In this document: positions 11,807 through 21,756 of the stretch, one piece after another | Numbering within the stretch: the stretch's first letter is position 1 | Layout: the number at the start of each line of letters is the position of its first letter | Assembly (NCBI GenBank): GCA_033239125.1 | Contig: BSWB01000004.1 | Location: 60,759,501 to 60,823,500 of the forward strand | DNA: 64,000 nucleotides | Direction of reading: 5' to 3' | From: Fagopyrum homotropicum | Lineage: Eukaryota > Streptophyta > Magnoliopsida > Caryophyllales > Polygonaceae | Program-made: the position numbers and the translations under genes | Notes under the pieces: generated by a model | Told to the model about the DNA's origin: nothing | Databases searched by the model: none | Seen by the model: only the letters and a program-made list of their open reading frames with translations

Positions 11807-11824
11807 AATGGGAGGCAACCCATT
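11807..11824 (+). other. Post-pol hairpin of Athila 1 (loop AGGCAA)
   Basis: Stem AATGGG/CCCATT with loop AGGCAA, about 60 bases after the pol stop and just after AAGCGCTT. Athila 2 and 3 have the same loop on stem CTTGGG/CCCAAG at the same place. The stem sequence changes but pairing is kept, which suggests a functional RNA structure. Confidence 0.6.
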
Positions 11825-12173
11825 GGTAGATGTCTTCCCCTTTTCGTTTTGTTTTGGTTTTCATTTTTCTGTTTTTGTTTTTGTGTGTTTGTGTGTGTTT
11901 GGTGTTTGTGTGCTAGAGTCTAAGTAGCATGGAAGTCTTGCATGACATGAGGATGATGATGGTGATCCCACATCAAATGTGGGTGGAGCGGATGTGGGAC
12001 TTGGACGGCTAGCTGTGCCTAGCGCGGGTCCCGACGCCATAATGAACATCAAGAGCTCTCTACCACCTTTGATTGATCATCCACCATCACTCCACAAGAG
12101 TGAACCAAAATACCAAAGCAACACCATTTTTACATTGTGAGGACTCTCTTTCACTCTTCTTTACTTAATTTGC

Positions 12174-12210
12174 ACATTGGGGACAATGTATTTCTAAGTA
12201 TGGGGTGGGG
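12174..12210 (+). other. First hairpin/purine-tract module of Athila 1
   Basis: ACATTGGGGACAATGT forms a six-pair stem with loop GGGA. Six bases later comes AAGTATGGGGTGGGG, a purine-rich tract. The same module with different stem bases occurs beside the 3' LTR (13424-13461). Whether the tract primes plus-strand synthesis is unknown. Confidence 0.5.
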
Positions 12211-13423
12211 TTTTCATAATAACTTGCATGATTAGAATCTAAGATAGTTTCTTTTTGTCACATGTTTCATTATGTTTTGCATTGTACATACATATTTTGA
12301 AAATTCCAAAAAAATCAGAAAATTTAAAAAAAATTTAGTGCTTCTTAGCTTGGGTATGACCCTTATGATGAGATTGTCTTGTGAATTGGCTATGGATGGC
12401 CTTATGTGTTGAATGGATGTATGCATCTATGGACTTGAATTACTTATCTTGAATCCTATGTATGGATTGTGATCATGATGTTTTCCTTGATTGGATTGAG
12501 GATTGATAGTCGAAATTACATGCTAGTTCTTGCACATCATTTAGGAGTGATTAAGGTAATTCATTTTTCTCTACTTCTCATCTTGATCATGTTGTTTGAG
12601 CACCTCAATTGATAAAAAAATTTTGACCTCTTTTGACCCATCCAAGAATAGGAGCATGCTAGTGTGTTGAGTGTGTGAAAAGCAAGTGTGAGGTGAAGTT
12701 GTTGATGAAAGAATGTTGTGAATGAAGTGCTGAATTTGTTGTGAAAAGTGTAGAAAAAAATATAGGTTTGGGGACTTTGGTTTTGATGACGAGTAACTCG
12801 GCAACATTCACATAATCGGGTGTTTGTGCCTTGCCAAAATCGGATAAACCGAATGTCCTAACGAGCCTTGGTATGTGTGCCCGATGTGAGGCACCTCGGA
12901 AAAATCCCGAGGTCCGCTAATCACCAAGGTTTCAGCTTTTGTACACTAATGCCATTGTCTCAAAAATAAGTGAAAGAAAAAGAAAGTGAAAAAGAAAAGA
13001 AAACAAAGAAAAGATGGAGAAAAATATACACTTGTGGGGAAGTTGATCAAAAATGAAATTGTGGAGTTAGGTTCTTTCCCGGATTAGCATCACATGACCT
13101 AAAAATTCCCACCTATTCACAACATTTCGTAGCCTCTTCTTTCCTAAGTCCTTGTGACCTATTTGCATGTGTGTAAGACTTAGTGATCTAGATTGGATAT
13201 ACTCATGATCATCTTGACTTCTTCATTTTCATCTTTCATGCATGCTTTCGAGTTAAGTATAATTGCCTTTCCATGCCTTCATTCGTTTGATGCATGATTG
13301 CTTGTCCATTGCCATGAAACATGACTATGAAGGCGATCCAACGTTAGAAGCACAATTCCAAAAAGATTTTTGTTGTTTTTCTACATTCATAAATCATGTC
13401 ATCTCTTATTCTATAGTTGGATC

Positions 13424-13461
13424 TTGCTCGGGGACGAGCAAATCTTAAGTATGAGGTATTT
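13424..13461 (+). promoter_or_regulatory. Hairpin and polypurine tract before the 3' LTR of Athila 1
   Basis: TTGCTCGGGGACGAGCAA forms a seven-pair stem with loop GGGA, followed by AAGTATGAGGTATTT up to the LTR start at 13462. The position and purine content fit the plus-strand primer. Athila 2 and 3 have the same stem with T-A in place of C-G at one pair. Confidence 0.7.
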
Positions 13462-15287
13462 TGATAACACGATTTATGACGTTAGTTTAGGCATCCATTT
13501 AGATAGTTTTTCCCGTTATTCATGCATAGTTTGGCATTAGTTCATGACGTTTACGTTTAATTCATGCATATTGTCGAGATAGACGTCTACACGCACTATT
13601 GTCGGTTTTGTAGGTATTTTGGGGAGCTTTTGGAGCTTAATCGATACATTCGAGGATCATTCCTCGCGATGACACACTTTCGGGCTCATTAAGAAGCAAG
13701 CTAGGAGCTAAGGAGAACACATAGGACCTTGTTGGTGCATGCCTTGCACCAACTCATGGCTTAATGGTCAAAAGAGTGTTGTCTGAGCGAAACCACGGTC
13801 CAGAACCAGATTCCACGCCCGTGGTTTTGACCGTGGTTCTCTCTGGATAGATGTGACAGCTGTCCCACGATCTCCATAACCGAATCTTGCCCTTGATGGA
13901 GGATATAAGTGGTCATGTAGGCTGATTCTCTCACACATCCTCTCCCATACTCTCTCATTCTACATAATTCCGTTGGAGGCTACTCTTGGAGGGGAGCAAA
14001 ACCACTCTCATTTGGAGAAGATGAAGAACATTAGTTTTAGAGTATTCATATTTTTTTAGAGATTTTTGAGTGAACTTGTTGAAGACATTTGCAAAGCTTT
14101 GTAAGGAACGATTTGTACCTTCTTTTGAAGGCTTGTAAGTCTTTCTTAACATTTATTCAGCTTGGTTTTCTTGTTCTACTTGTTTCATCTCTCTTTCATT
14201 TCATTTTCTTACTATGAAAGCCATGAATGTATACTTGTTGAGTTTGATTGTTAAAATGCATGTTGTTAGCTAAATAGATGCGATTCTAGGGTAATGGAGT
14301 GATGGTAATGGCTTGGACTATGATAGAATAGACTTAAATGTATCTTTGGATGAATTTCTTGCTCGAACTTAACTTCTGTTGAAAATCACGGGTTGTTCTT
14401 CCCCTTCCACGGCCGTGGTTCTAGATGATCTGCCCGTGATTTTGTCTGTTGTGCTTGTATTGATGAATTTGAATGTTAGGATGTTAGATTGTTGAAATCC
14501 TAGTGTTTGTTAAGCATAATCTAGCCTAGGGTGACCTAATGCTAGAAATCTAAGTGAGAGAAGAGACTTACCCGGTAATTCTCGCTCTTAGGTACCGAAG
14601 ATGATGAACTCTAGGTAATAGTGAGCCTCATAAGCCGCTATTGGACTGAATGTGCTAGGATTGATGTTTAGGACTTTCCTTCCCGAGACTTACCCGTTAA
14701 GGAGAGGTTAGACCCCTAGATAGCAATCCGGTTTGTGTAGATTTCCCAACCTTAGGCTCCTAGAGACTTACCCGGTGATAGGACCTTAAGTGCGGGATTA
14801 GTGGATCATGAGACCTACCCGGTGATTGACCCCATTTGAGAAACATTCCTTCCCAACATACCATAGCTAGTCCAAGGTTGATTAGAAGCTTGAGTCCAAT
14901 GCCATAACCGGAATTCCTAACCCCTAGAATCCGCTTTTCTCTCTTTGATCACATATCTCGTGTTTGTTTTGCTTGTTTGTGTTGCTAGCTTAGTTGTTCG
15001 TTTGATTTGTCAATCTTGCATGAGTTGTGGTCCTTGCTTGATCACCACAAAATCAATCCAAAAACATTGTGATTTTCTTTTCTTTATTCCTTTCTCTTTT
15101 CTTAGATTAGATTTACACTATCCTTAGTCACTTATTTGATTCGATTTCACCTTAGTCTTTGTGTTCAACCTCGGAATACTATCCTTACTACAAAACGACC
15201 CATACACTGTGGGTTCGCTAGGAGTTAGGAAAAATATATCGAGTTATAAATTTAAGTCTTTTGCGTGCTACAAATCTTAGCGTAACA
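13462..15287 (+). repeat. 3' LTR of Athila 1
   Basis: Near copy of 2572-4398. The second palindrome cluster here is exact: AAAATCACGGG (14382-14392), 14 bases, CCACGGCCGTGG (14407-14418), 14 bases, CCCGTGATTTT (14433-14443). The first cluster is at 13790-13838. TSD TACTT follows at 15288-15292. Confidence 0.95.
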
Positions 15288-15292
15288 TACTT

Positions 15293-16813
15293 CTCGTACA
15301 TCACATGTCGACATCAAACTTCAAAACTTCAATCTTCTCTTACTCTTGTTGGTCACCTTATGAATCTCTTGTTGTTCCATGAACAACTTCAAAACCATAC
15401 AGTATGCCCCGTGGAGAACGCTAGGCAAAATTCCTCATGGGGTACTCTGCCCTAAACTTCACTAGCTCATTTTACTCTACCTCAAACTCCATTAGCTCCT
15501 TCTACGCTCCTCGCTTCCTTCCACTTCTATAAGATAACTATACCTTCTCGGCCTTTTTGTGTCATATGACTCACTTTCGTAGGCTTAACCTCTCTTCATG
15601 ATGTTTTTCAAATACGCTTCTCAAATATTCTGACTTTAGTTAGCATCCACTCGCGTTCCTCTTGGTTGGTATCTTAAGTCATTCATTCAAAGCTCCTTGT
15701 CTCATCTTTCACCTTCTTGAGATCAACATCTACACACATTTCCTCCTTCTTAGTGTTGCTTAGTCTCATCACCATGACGGAAAACGGTTGACTCCACAAG
15801 GTAATTCTACTATGTGAACTGTCACCATGTGATCCTCCCAGTAACTCTCATATGTCTGAATAAGTCCCCCGCTAAGAATCTCGTAAAAATCAACGCTTCA
15901 CCTTTTGGTACCTCCGTAAGCTTAACTTACGGGTCTCTTAAATATTTTGTGATTGGTTCATCCACACCTCTCATCTCAACTCTCATGCCTAGGAGCACCT
16001 AGGGAAAGCTTTTACGTCTTAATGAATTACCACTTCTACCCTTGCTAGAAGGTACTTCTCTTCTTCTCGATACGCGTCTTTCCTTTATCTGCGCCACTTG
16101 GAAGAATCTTAAGTTCTTTGTCTCGAGTTCATTTTATTGTTTCTCATCATCGCTTCCTCGGAACCACTCCCATAACTTCATGTCGTTTCCTTGTATAACT
16201 TCAATCTTGGTTTCCCTTAAGTTAGCGCAAAGTTCCCTTCTATTTGTTCACCCTTGCCGTTAATGTCTCTTTAGTCTTCGCAGGAATGCTTTGATGTCCT
16301 CTAAAGGAGTCCAATGATTTGCCAGAGGTTCGCCATAACGTGATGCTCAACTCGGTACTTGAGCATATTCATCTTCGTATGTATACTATCCTAAGCCCAA
16401 AAGGCGTTTTTCCAAGGGCGATGATAGCTTCCTATCATCTTAAATATAGGTCCAGTATAACTAATATGATACTAGCATACCATATATATATGTATATATA
16501 ACTATATATATAAGTCCTATGTTCACATAACTATACATAAGACTATGATAATATCACTATAGCATATCAATCCAGGAAATACAACTTAAAAACATGCAAA
16601 GTCCAATAGCTATAGTCAACATATATATAAATATAATCCAATAAACTAGGTCGCCGTGATCCGCGGAAGGAGTGGTGGTCCCGTACATTCTACCCCAACT
16701 GACTAATCTCGTGATTTGAAAACGAAATTCATTTTGCAACTCAAAACCCAGGGTTTTGTTTATTTGTCTATTCGGCCTTTTAGAAGATTGCGAGTGCCAT
16801 TGTTGTCAACCTA
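15293..16813 (-). other. Decayed 5' internal region (leader and gag) of chromovirus A
   Basis: This stretch lies between the minus-strand primer site and the Athila 1 insertion, where leader and gag should be. No open frame longer than about 80 codons and no recognisable gag or zinc-knuckle motif remains on the minus strand. The short plus-strand frames look like chance. An AT-rich run of TATATA lies near 16480-16512. Its assignment to element A rests on position only. Confidence 0.5.
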
Positions 16814-16827
16814 GGGCTCCAATACCA
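16814..16827 (-). promoter_or_regulatory. Primer binding site of chromovirus A (tRNA-iMet type)
   Basis: On the minus strand TGGTATTGGAGCCC follows the LTR end after three bases. It resembles TGGTATCAGAGC, the usual plant primer site complementary to the 3' end of initiator tRNA-Met, with changes expected of an old copy. Confidence 0.65.
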
Positions 16828-16830
16828 TAT

Positions 16831-17010
16831 TGTAACACCCCGAATCCGCAGGACTCGGGATGCTACGGGCGGAGGCCTCACAATGGTTCCCGACCCTTAG
16901 CCTGATAACGGATCTTGCAACAAGACACAAATAAATGCCAAAACTGAAAATACATTTAATGCAATGATATGATTCCCGAATGCATAAAGAAAGAAAAGAC
17001 CTGCACTCCA
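16831..17010 (-). repeat. 5' LTR remnant of chromovirus A
   Basis: Reading the minus strand, this is the terminal part of a chromovirus LTR, ending GGATTCGGGGTGTTACA next to the primer site. It resembles the end of the B LTR (18040-18118) in opposite orientation. Only about 180 bases remain. Beyond 17010 the sequence becomes the LTR of element B in the other orientation. Confidence 0.7.
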
Positions 17011-18118
17011 GCCTAAGGATTGCATTGTCCTTTCCTTTCCTAGTATGAGTATGTAGTACCATGCTAGGTATAGATGAGAGTGTGATGATGATGTTATGAT
17101 CATGTTATGCCTTGTACGGCTTTGAGGTTTAGTAGGTTATGAGGCTTAGGTTAAGGATGATCCTATGGATCCCTTGGGTCTAGGTGTGACCCCTTTGATT
17201 GATAGGAGATTGATATATCTCTATACCTTGTTATTAGGCAGTGTCCCTCTCAGGATTGGAGGTTGATTGTGGTTGTGATTGTACGAGGTTGAGGTAAGTC
17301 CTTAGGACTTAATTAGTTATCATCCTTATATTAGGTGCTCGCATGAGTGGTGTGTGTGTTATATGCTTGCTATGATAACATGCGATGATGATTATTACCG
17401 ATCTATGTTTTATTGATAGCCCAATTGTGTGGCAGTGATAACCTTTCCCTTTTATCTTGTAAGGAGTATGGGAGGTTCTTTGACGTCAGGCCAGTTTGGT
17501 TTAAAGGAAGGACGCAATCAACTCCCATAGGTTACACGGGTTATGTGACCGATACTATTTACAGCTGGCTAGCAGGCCCAAAGGCGAAGACGATACGGTC
17601 CTCATGTCACATAGTTTCATCTATCTATATATACACTATTTGAGTGAATGACTATTATATAAAGATAATAAAATGGGTAAATGTGTGACAACATGATTAT
17701 GTGTTTATCTTTCATGACTTGTTCTTGTGCTTATGCATTACCTTATATACGTATGGTTAGCTAATGGTTTCATACCCTGTTGTAGATGTCTTGCAGGATA
17801 GGGGAGTTGTTGAGTGATCTGGTAGGGTGACAGGCCGAGGACTCTCGTACATTAGGTGGCTATGGTTTTGGGGATGTTTATGTTCCCTCCTGCGTGAGGG
17901 TGATGTTTTGTATACCTGTGTAAGGATGATGCTTTATACTCGGCTATGATCTTGTATACCTTTTGATGTACAGTTTTATACAGTTTTACGCATTTGTTTT
18001 ATATCTGTCAGTGACATGTTGTAAGGTCCAGTGAACTTGTTGTCAGGCTAGGGTCAGGATCCATTGTGAGGTCATATCCAAACGTGGCATCCCGAGTCCC
18101 ACGGATTAGGGTGTTACA
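17011..18118 (+). repeat. Truncated 5' LTR of chromovirus B
   Basis: From GCCTAAGGAT at 17011 the sequence matches the 3' LTR (from about 37346, resuming at 39183) and ends GTGTTACA at 18118. The first roughly 790 bases of the LTR, including the CCGC/GCGG palindromes seen at 36614-36690, are missing. The left edge abuts the opposite-facing LTR remnant of element A. Confidence 0.8.
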
Positions 18119-18122
18119 GAGT

Positions 18123-18135
18123 AGGTATCAGTGCC
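18123..18135 (+). promoter_or_regulatory. Primer binding site of chromovirus B (tRNA-iMet type)
   Basis: AGGTATCAGTGCC just after the LTR end resembles the plant initiator-tRNA-Met primer site TGGTATCAGAGC with two or three changes. Confidence 0.65.
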
Positions 18136-18409
18136 TTAGGTTGACCACAATGGCACTTGCTACCTGCAATGAGGTCAGATAGATAAAATAAACAAAACCC
18201 GAAAGGGGTTTGACATTTCAAAGGTTTTGGTTTTAAAAGTTGTTAATTTGGGATAGAATGTACGAGAAGTCGTCACCTCTTCCATAGATCTCTGCAGTAT
18301 AGATATGTATATATAGGCATTATGGACTATGTGTATGTTGGTTCCTGATGGACTATGTGTATGTTTGATATATATATAGCCTTATAAGTTAGGTGTGCAT
18401 ACCCCGTAG

Positions 18410-19640
18410 ATGGCTGGGACTAGAGTTGCTTCTGCTATAGACCGGGGTAGAGGTAGATCACCTCTTCCTCCGGGCGTGATAAGGCAGGGACTAGTTCCCG
18501 CTGCTGATCCACCAGTGATGGAGGAGGTTCATGAGGAGATTGCTGAGAGTGTTGTCGTAGAGATGAGGAGTGGTGGATCTAGGAGACAACGGTCACACCG
18601 AGTCCAGTCAAATGACTCAAATTGTGTCTCCATGAGGGGACCAGAGTTTCGTGCCTGTATCCGGCATGTAGAGGATGTTGTTAGAGCGGGCAGACGGGCC
18701 CCGGATCTACCAGTGCATGAGGGATCTTCTGAGATATACCAAGGAGCCACTCATGTGCCAGCTATGCCGGCACGCGCTGCTGAGACTGTTAGAGCTTCAT
18801 AGGAGTATAGAGGGCCTCGACCAAATACTTGGTTGAAGGCATTCCATCAGCTGGGCGTACCACCTTTCTTTGGGAAGGTAGGGTTAGAGATAGAGGTCTG
18901 GATTGGACATGTAGACTCAGCTCTTGAGACTGTCAGATGTCTAAAGGACAGACGAATAGAGGTAGTACATACTCTATTCTGTGACTTAGCTCATTAGTGG
19001 TGGAGGTCCATGAGGGGTCGAGCCATTAGTTATGATCAGATGAGAAGTATGATTAGGGAGGGTTTCTGCCCTGCCTCGCTGAGGAGGGAGACACTCTAGG
19101 ACTTCGTGGAGGCGGGCTTTGAGGATGTGCCGATTGCAGATGCCATCAACCGCTTCCAGTCAGAGTTGGCATTGTTGGGTACAACTGCACCTTCTGAGGA
19201 CCAGCACGTGTGTTTTTTCTCTCGTCGACTGAGGGAGAGTACACACTCTTATATGGCGGGATTCCATTGCGAGTCCTTAACAGATTATCAGGACCGGGCC
19301 TTAGCTTATGAGCGTGAGAGGGCAAGTCAAAGGAGGACTTCTCAAATGGGACGGTCTGAGAAGAGGAAGCGTATTGGGCACACTAGTGACGTTGGTGGAA
19401 CTTCTGGTTCTGGGCGGAGTCGGAGACGTCAGGGTTACCCCTCATTTGCATTGACTACAGAGAAGGGACGATAGTGTTTTAACTGTGGTGATCATGGATA
19501 TTTGCGAGCAGAGTGTACGAGGCCGCCAGTGACTTGCTACACTTGTGGTAGGCCAAGACATAGAGTTGCCTTCTGTAGGCAGGGTGGAGTTGCATCTCAG
19601 CAAGGTTCTTCCCCTACGAGTGTAGCGGGAGGTGGATAGA
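18410..19640 (+). pseudogene. gag of chromovirus B
   Basis: The frame starts at ATG 18410 and stays in one frame through protease. The capsid-like part covers about 18800-19330 (LGVPPFFGKVG, YMAGFHCESL). A double zinc knuckle follows at about 19477-19590 (CFNCGDHGYLRAEC, then CYTCGRPRHRVAFC). TAG stops stand at 18800 and about 18995, 19097 and 19472, with more after the knuckles. Most fall where a CAG Gln codon would fit. Confidence 0.85.
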
Positions 19641-19783
19641 GGACACCTAACCAATAGACATAGAGACAACATAGAGTCCTAGATCGTCCTTTTACTCAGA
19701 GATCTGCTCCCGGGCCGAGTAGAGGTAGAGGTCGTGGTGGGAGTACCACTGACACTAGAGGAGATCAAGGTAGAGTCTTTGAA

Positions 19784-20218
19784 GTGAGGAGTGCAGAGGA
19801 GCCACCTACACCGGCTGCTACAGGTACCATTTTGCTTCATGGTTTACCTGTTAGAGTTTTATTTGATCCGGGTGCTACGCATTCCTTTATTTTTGATGTA
19901 TGTGTTGAGCGTGTGGGTTTAGCTACTATAGAGGGGATACCCTTTACTAAAAGGTTACCTGATGGTAGTAGGGTCAAAGGTACCCGTGAGATACGTAGTT
20001 GTCCCCTTCGTTTAGGGACTCGTGCGTTGCTTGTTGACTTCTTTGTCACGCCATTGGTGCATGAGGAAGTCATTTTAGGTATGAATTGGATGCGTAGACA
20101 CCGTGCGGTTTTTTATATAGGTAGGAGAACTGTGATAGTCTCTACTGAGTTTGGTCAGATAGAGGTCTTCCGAGGTTGGGACCCTGGGAAGACGGGTTCT
20201 GTCATCAGTGTTGTATGA
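19784..20218 (+). pseudogene. Protease of chromovirus B
   Basis: Same frame as gag. The active-site region reads VLFDPGATHSFIF (about 19854-19895), the form often seen in plant chromoviruses, and LGMNWMRRH (about 20077) is the conserved C-terminal part. Stop at 20216-20218, then the frame continues into the RT N-terminus. Confidence 0.85.
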
Positions 20219-20259
20219 GCAGCGAGGCTGATAGCATGGGGATTTGATGCCTTCTGGTG

Positions 20260-21158
20260 TTATGCCATGAAGGATGGAGGGAGTCCAACATTGGAGGACA
20301 TTCTAGTGGTCTGTGAGTTTACAGACGTATTTGTTGAGCCGTCTAGCTTGCCGCCTCAGAGGAGTATGGACTTTAACATCGAGTTGGAGCCTGGTACGAG
20401 ACCAATCTCGAAGGCCCCATATCGTATGTCGCTTATCTAGATGTTGGATCTGAATAAGCAACTCGAGGAGTTGGCTGAGAAGGGCTTCATTCGCCCTAGC
20501 GTATCCCCGTGGGGAGCATTTGTCCTCTTCGTGCGAAAGAAGGACGGATCGTTGAGACTGTGCATTGACTACAAAGAGCTGAACAAGGTGACCATCAAGA
20601 ACAAGTATCCACTACCTCGTATTGATGATCTACTTGATCAGCTTCAGGGAGCGACAATGTTCTTCCGGATTGACCTACGTTTAGGATATCACCAATTGAG
20701 GGTGAGGGAGCAAGATGTACACAGGACGACATTTTGTACCCGTTATAGACACTACAAGTTTGTAGTGATGCCATTTGGGCTTACGAATGCCCCAATAGTC
20801 TTCATGGAGTTGATGAACAATACTTTCATCGACTTTCTAGATCAGTTTGTGGTGGTCTTCATTTATGACATTTTGGTGGTCTTCATTTATGACATTTTGG
20901 TTTTGCAGAGAGCTGTATGACAAGCTCTCTAAGTGCGAGTTCTGGATGTCAGAGGTAGACTTTCTAGGTTATATTGTCTCCGCCGCTTGGATCATGGTTG
21001 ACCCGACGAAGATTGAGTCTGTTGCAGCATTGACGACACCGACGAACGTCAAGGAACTACGTAGCTTTCTAGGCCTAGCCGGTTATTACCGATGTTTTCT
21101 GGAGGGATTTTCTGTGATTTCCCGTCCACTTACGAGTCTGCTGAAGAAGACTACATGA
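20260..21158 (+). pseudogene. Reverse transcriptase of chromovirus B, catalytic motif damaged
   Basis: Typical chromovirus RT: KGFIRPSVSPWGA, LRLCIDYKELNK, FFRIDLRLGYHQLRV, MPFGLTNAP. The catalytic FIDDILV is FIYDILV, so the first catalytic Asp is Tyr. A perfect 24-base tandem duplication (20851-20874 and 20875-20898) repeats the motif. Right after it about 20 expected codons are missing before ELYDKLSKCEFW, with a frame change near 20915. A second frame change lies near 21155. Confidence 0.88.
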
Positions 21159-21196
21159 TTGTGTGGTCTGAGCAGTGTGCCTAGAGTTTTGAGCAA

Positions 21197-21631
21197 TTGA
21201 AGAGGCGTTTGACTTCTGCTCCTATCTTGGCACAGCCAGAGAGTTCAGAGGATTTTGTGGTATACAGTGATGCATCCAAGCTAGGCTTGGGATGTGTGTT
21301 TATGCAAAGGGGCAAAGTGATTGCATATGCATCTCGACAGATGAAGACGTATGAGGAGAACTACCTGACTCAGGACCTGGAGTTGGTAGCGGTAGTTCAT
21401 GCTTTAAAGATCTGGAGACATTACCTGTATGGTGCTACATGTCAGATCTTCACAAACCATAAGAGTCTGAAGTACATTTTCACACAGCGGGAGTTGAATA
21501 ACCGCCAGTGTCGATGGCTCGAGTTGGTAAAGGACTTTGACCTTGAGATTTTGTATCATCCAGAAAAGGCAAACGTTGTCGCTGATTCCCTAGCAGGAAG
21601 ACGCCTCGAGAGAAGACGATTGCGAGACTGA
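21197..21631 (+). pseudogene. RNase H of chromovirus B
   Basis: Begins KRRLTSAPILAQP, with VVYSDASKLGLGCVFMQ, LELVAVVHALKIWRHYLYG, IFTNHKSLKYIF (DH of the usual TDHKSL has become NH) and VVADSLAGR (usual VADALSR). The first and last acidic residues remain; TDH has lost its Asp. Athila 2 begins 125 bases after the end of this frame. Confidence 0.85.
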
Positions 21632-21756
21632 TAATTCAACCTCATATATAGAGGGATCTAGCTTGGCTAGAGATGGACATCCAGTTTCCTGATGAGGATA
21701 CCCAATTGTACGCCTTAGAGGTTCTACCTGATCTGTTGGATGAGATCCGAGAGAAG

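Larger units (their letters stand above)
11745..13461 (+). other. 3' non-coding region of Athila 1
   Basis: No open frame of note lies between pol and the 3' LTR, so this copy lacks the env-position ORF of Athila 2 and 3. The region holds, in order: a post-pol hairpin (11807-11824), a hairpin plus purine tract (12174-12210), a block shared with Athila 2 and 3 (about 12785-12955), and a hairpin plus polypurine tract next to the LTR (13424-13461). Confidence 0.8.
2572..15287 (+). mobile_element. Athila 1, LTR retrotransposon (Ty3/gypsy, Athila lineage)
   Basis: The element has two LTRs of 1827 and 1826 bases beginning TGATAACACG and ending GCGTAACA, with a perfect 5-base target duplication TACTT on both sides. 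A tRNA-Asp-type primer site follows the 5' LTR. A gag-pro-RT-RH-IN open frame is present but broken by stops and one frameshift. A solo LTR sits in gag. Athila assignment rests on the primer site, the gag start (MRRSRGKDL), the CDLGASVSIIP protease motif and the FMDDFSVY RT motif. There is no 3' (env-position) ORF; about 1.7 kb of non-coding sequence follows pol. Confidence 0.93.
1..17010 (-). mobile_element. Chromovirus A (Ty3/gypsy, Tekay/Del-like), decayed and split by Athila 1
   Basis: Read on the minus strand, the order is: 5' LTR remnant (16831-17010), tRNA-iMet-like primer site, a decayed internal region (15293-16813, continuing at 1018-2566), and a 3' LTR cut by the window start (1-1017). 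The two internal halves were one piece, because the Athila 1 insertion between them is flanked by a perfect TACTT repeat (2567-2571 and 15288-15292). Recognisable coding remnants are an RT N-terminus, a possible RT box and an integrase C-terminus. RNase H and most of integrase are missing. The lineage call rests on the integrase C-terminal sequence and the primer site. This is an old, inactive copy. Confidence 0.8.
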
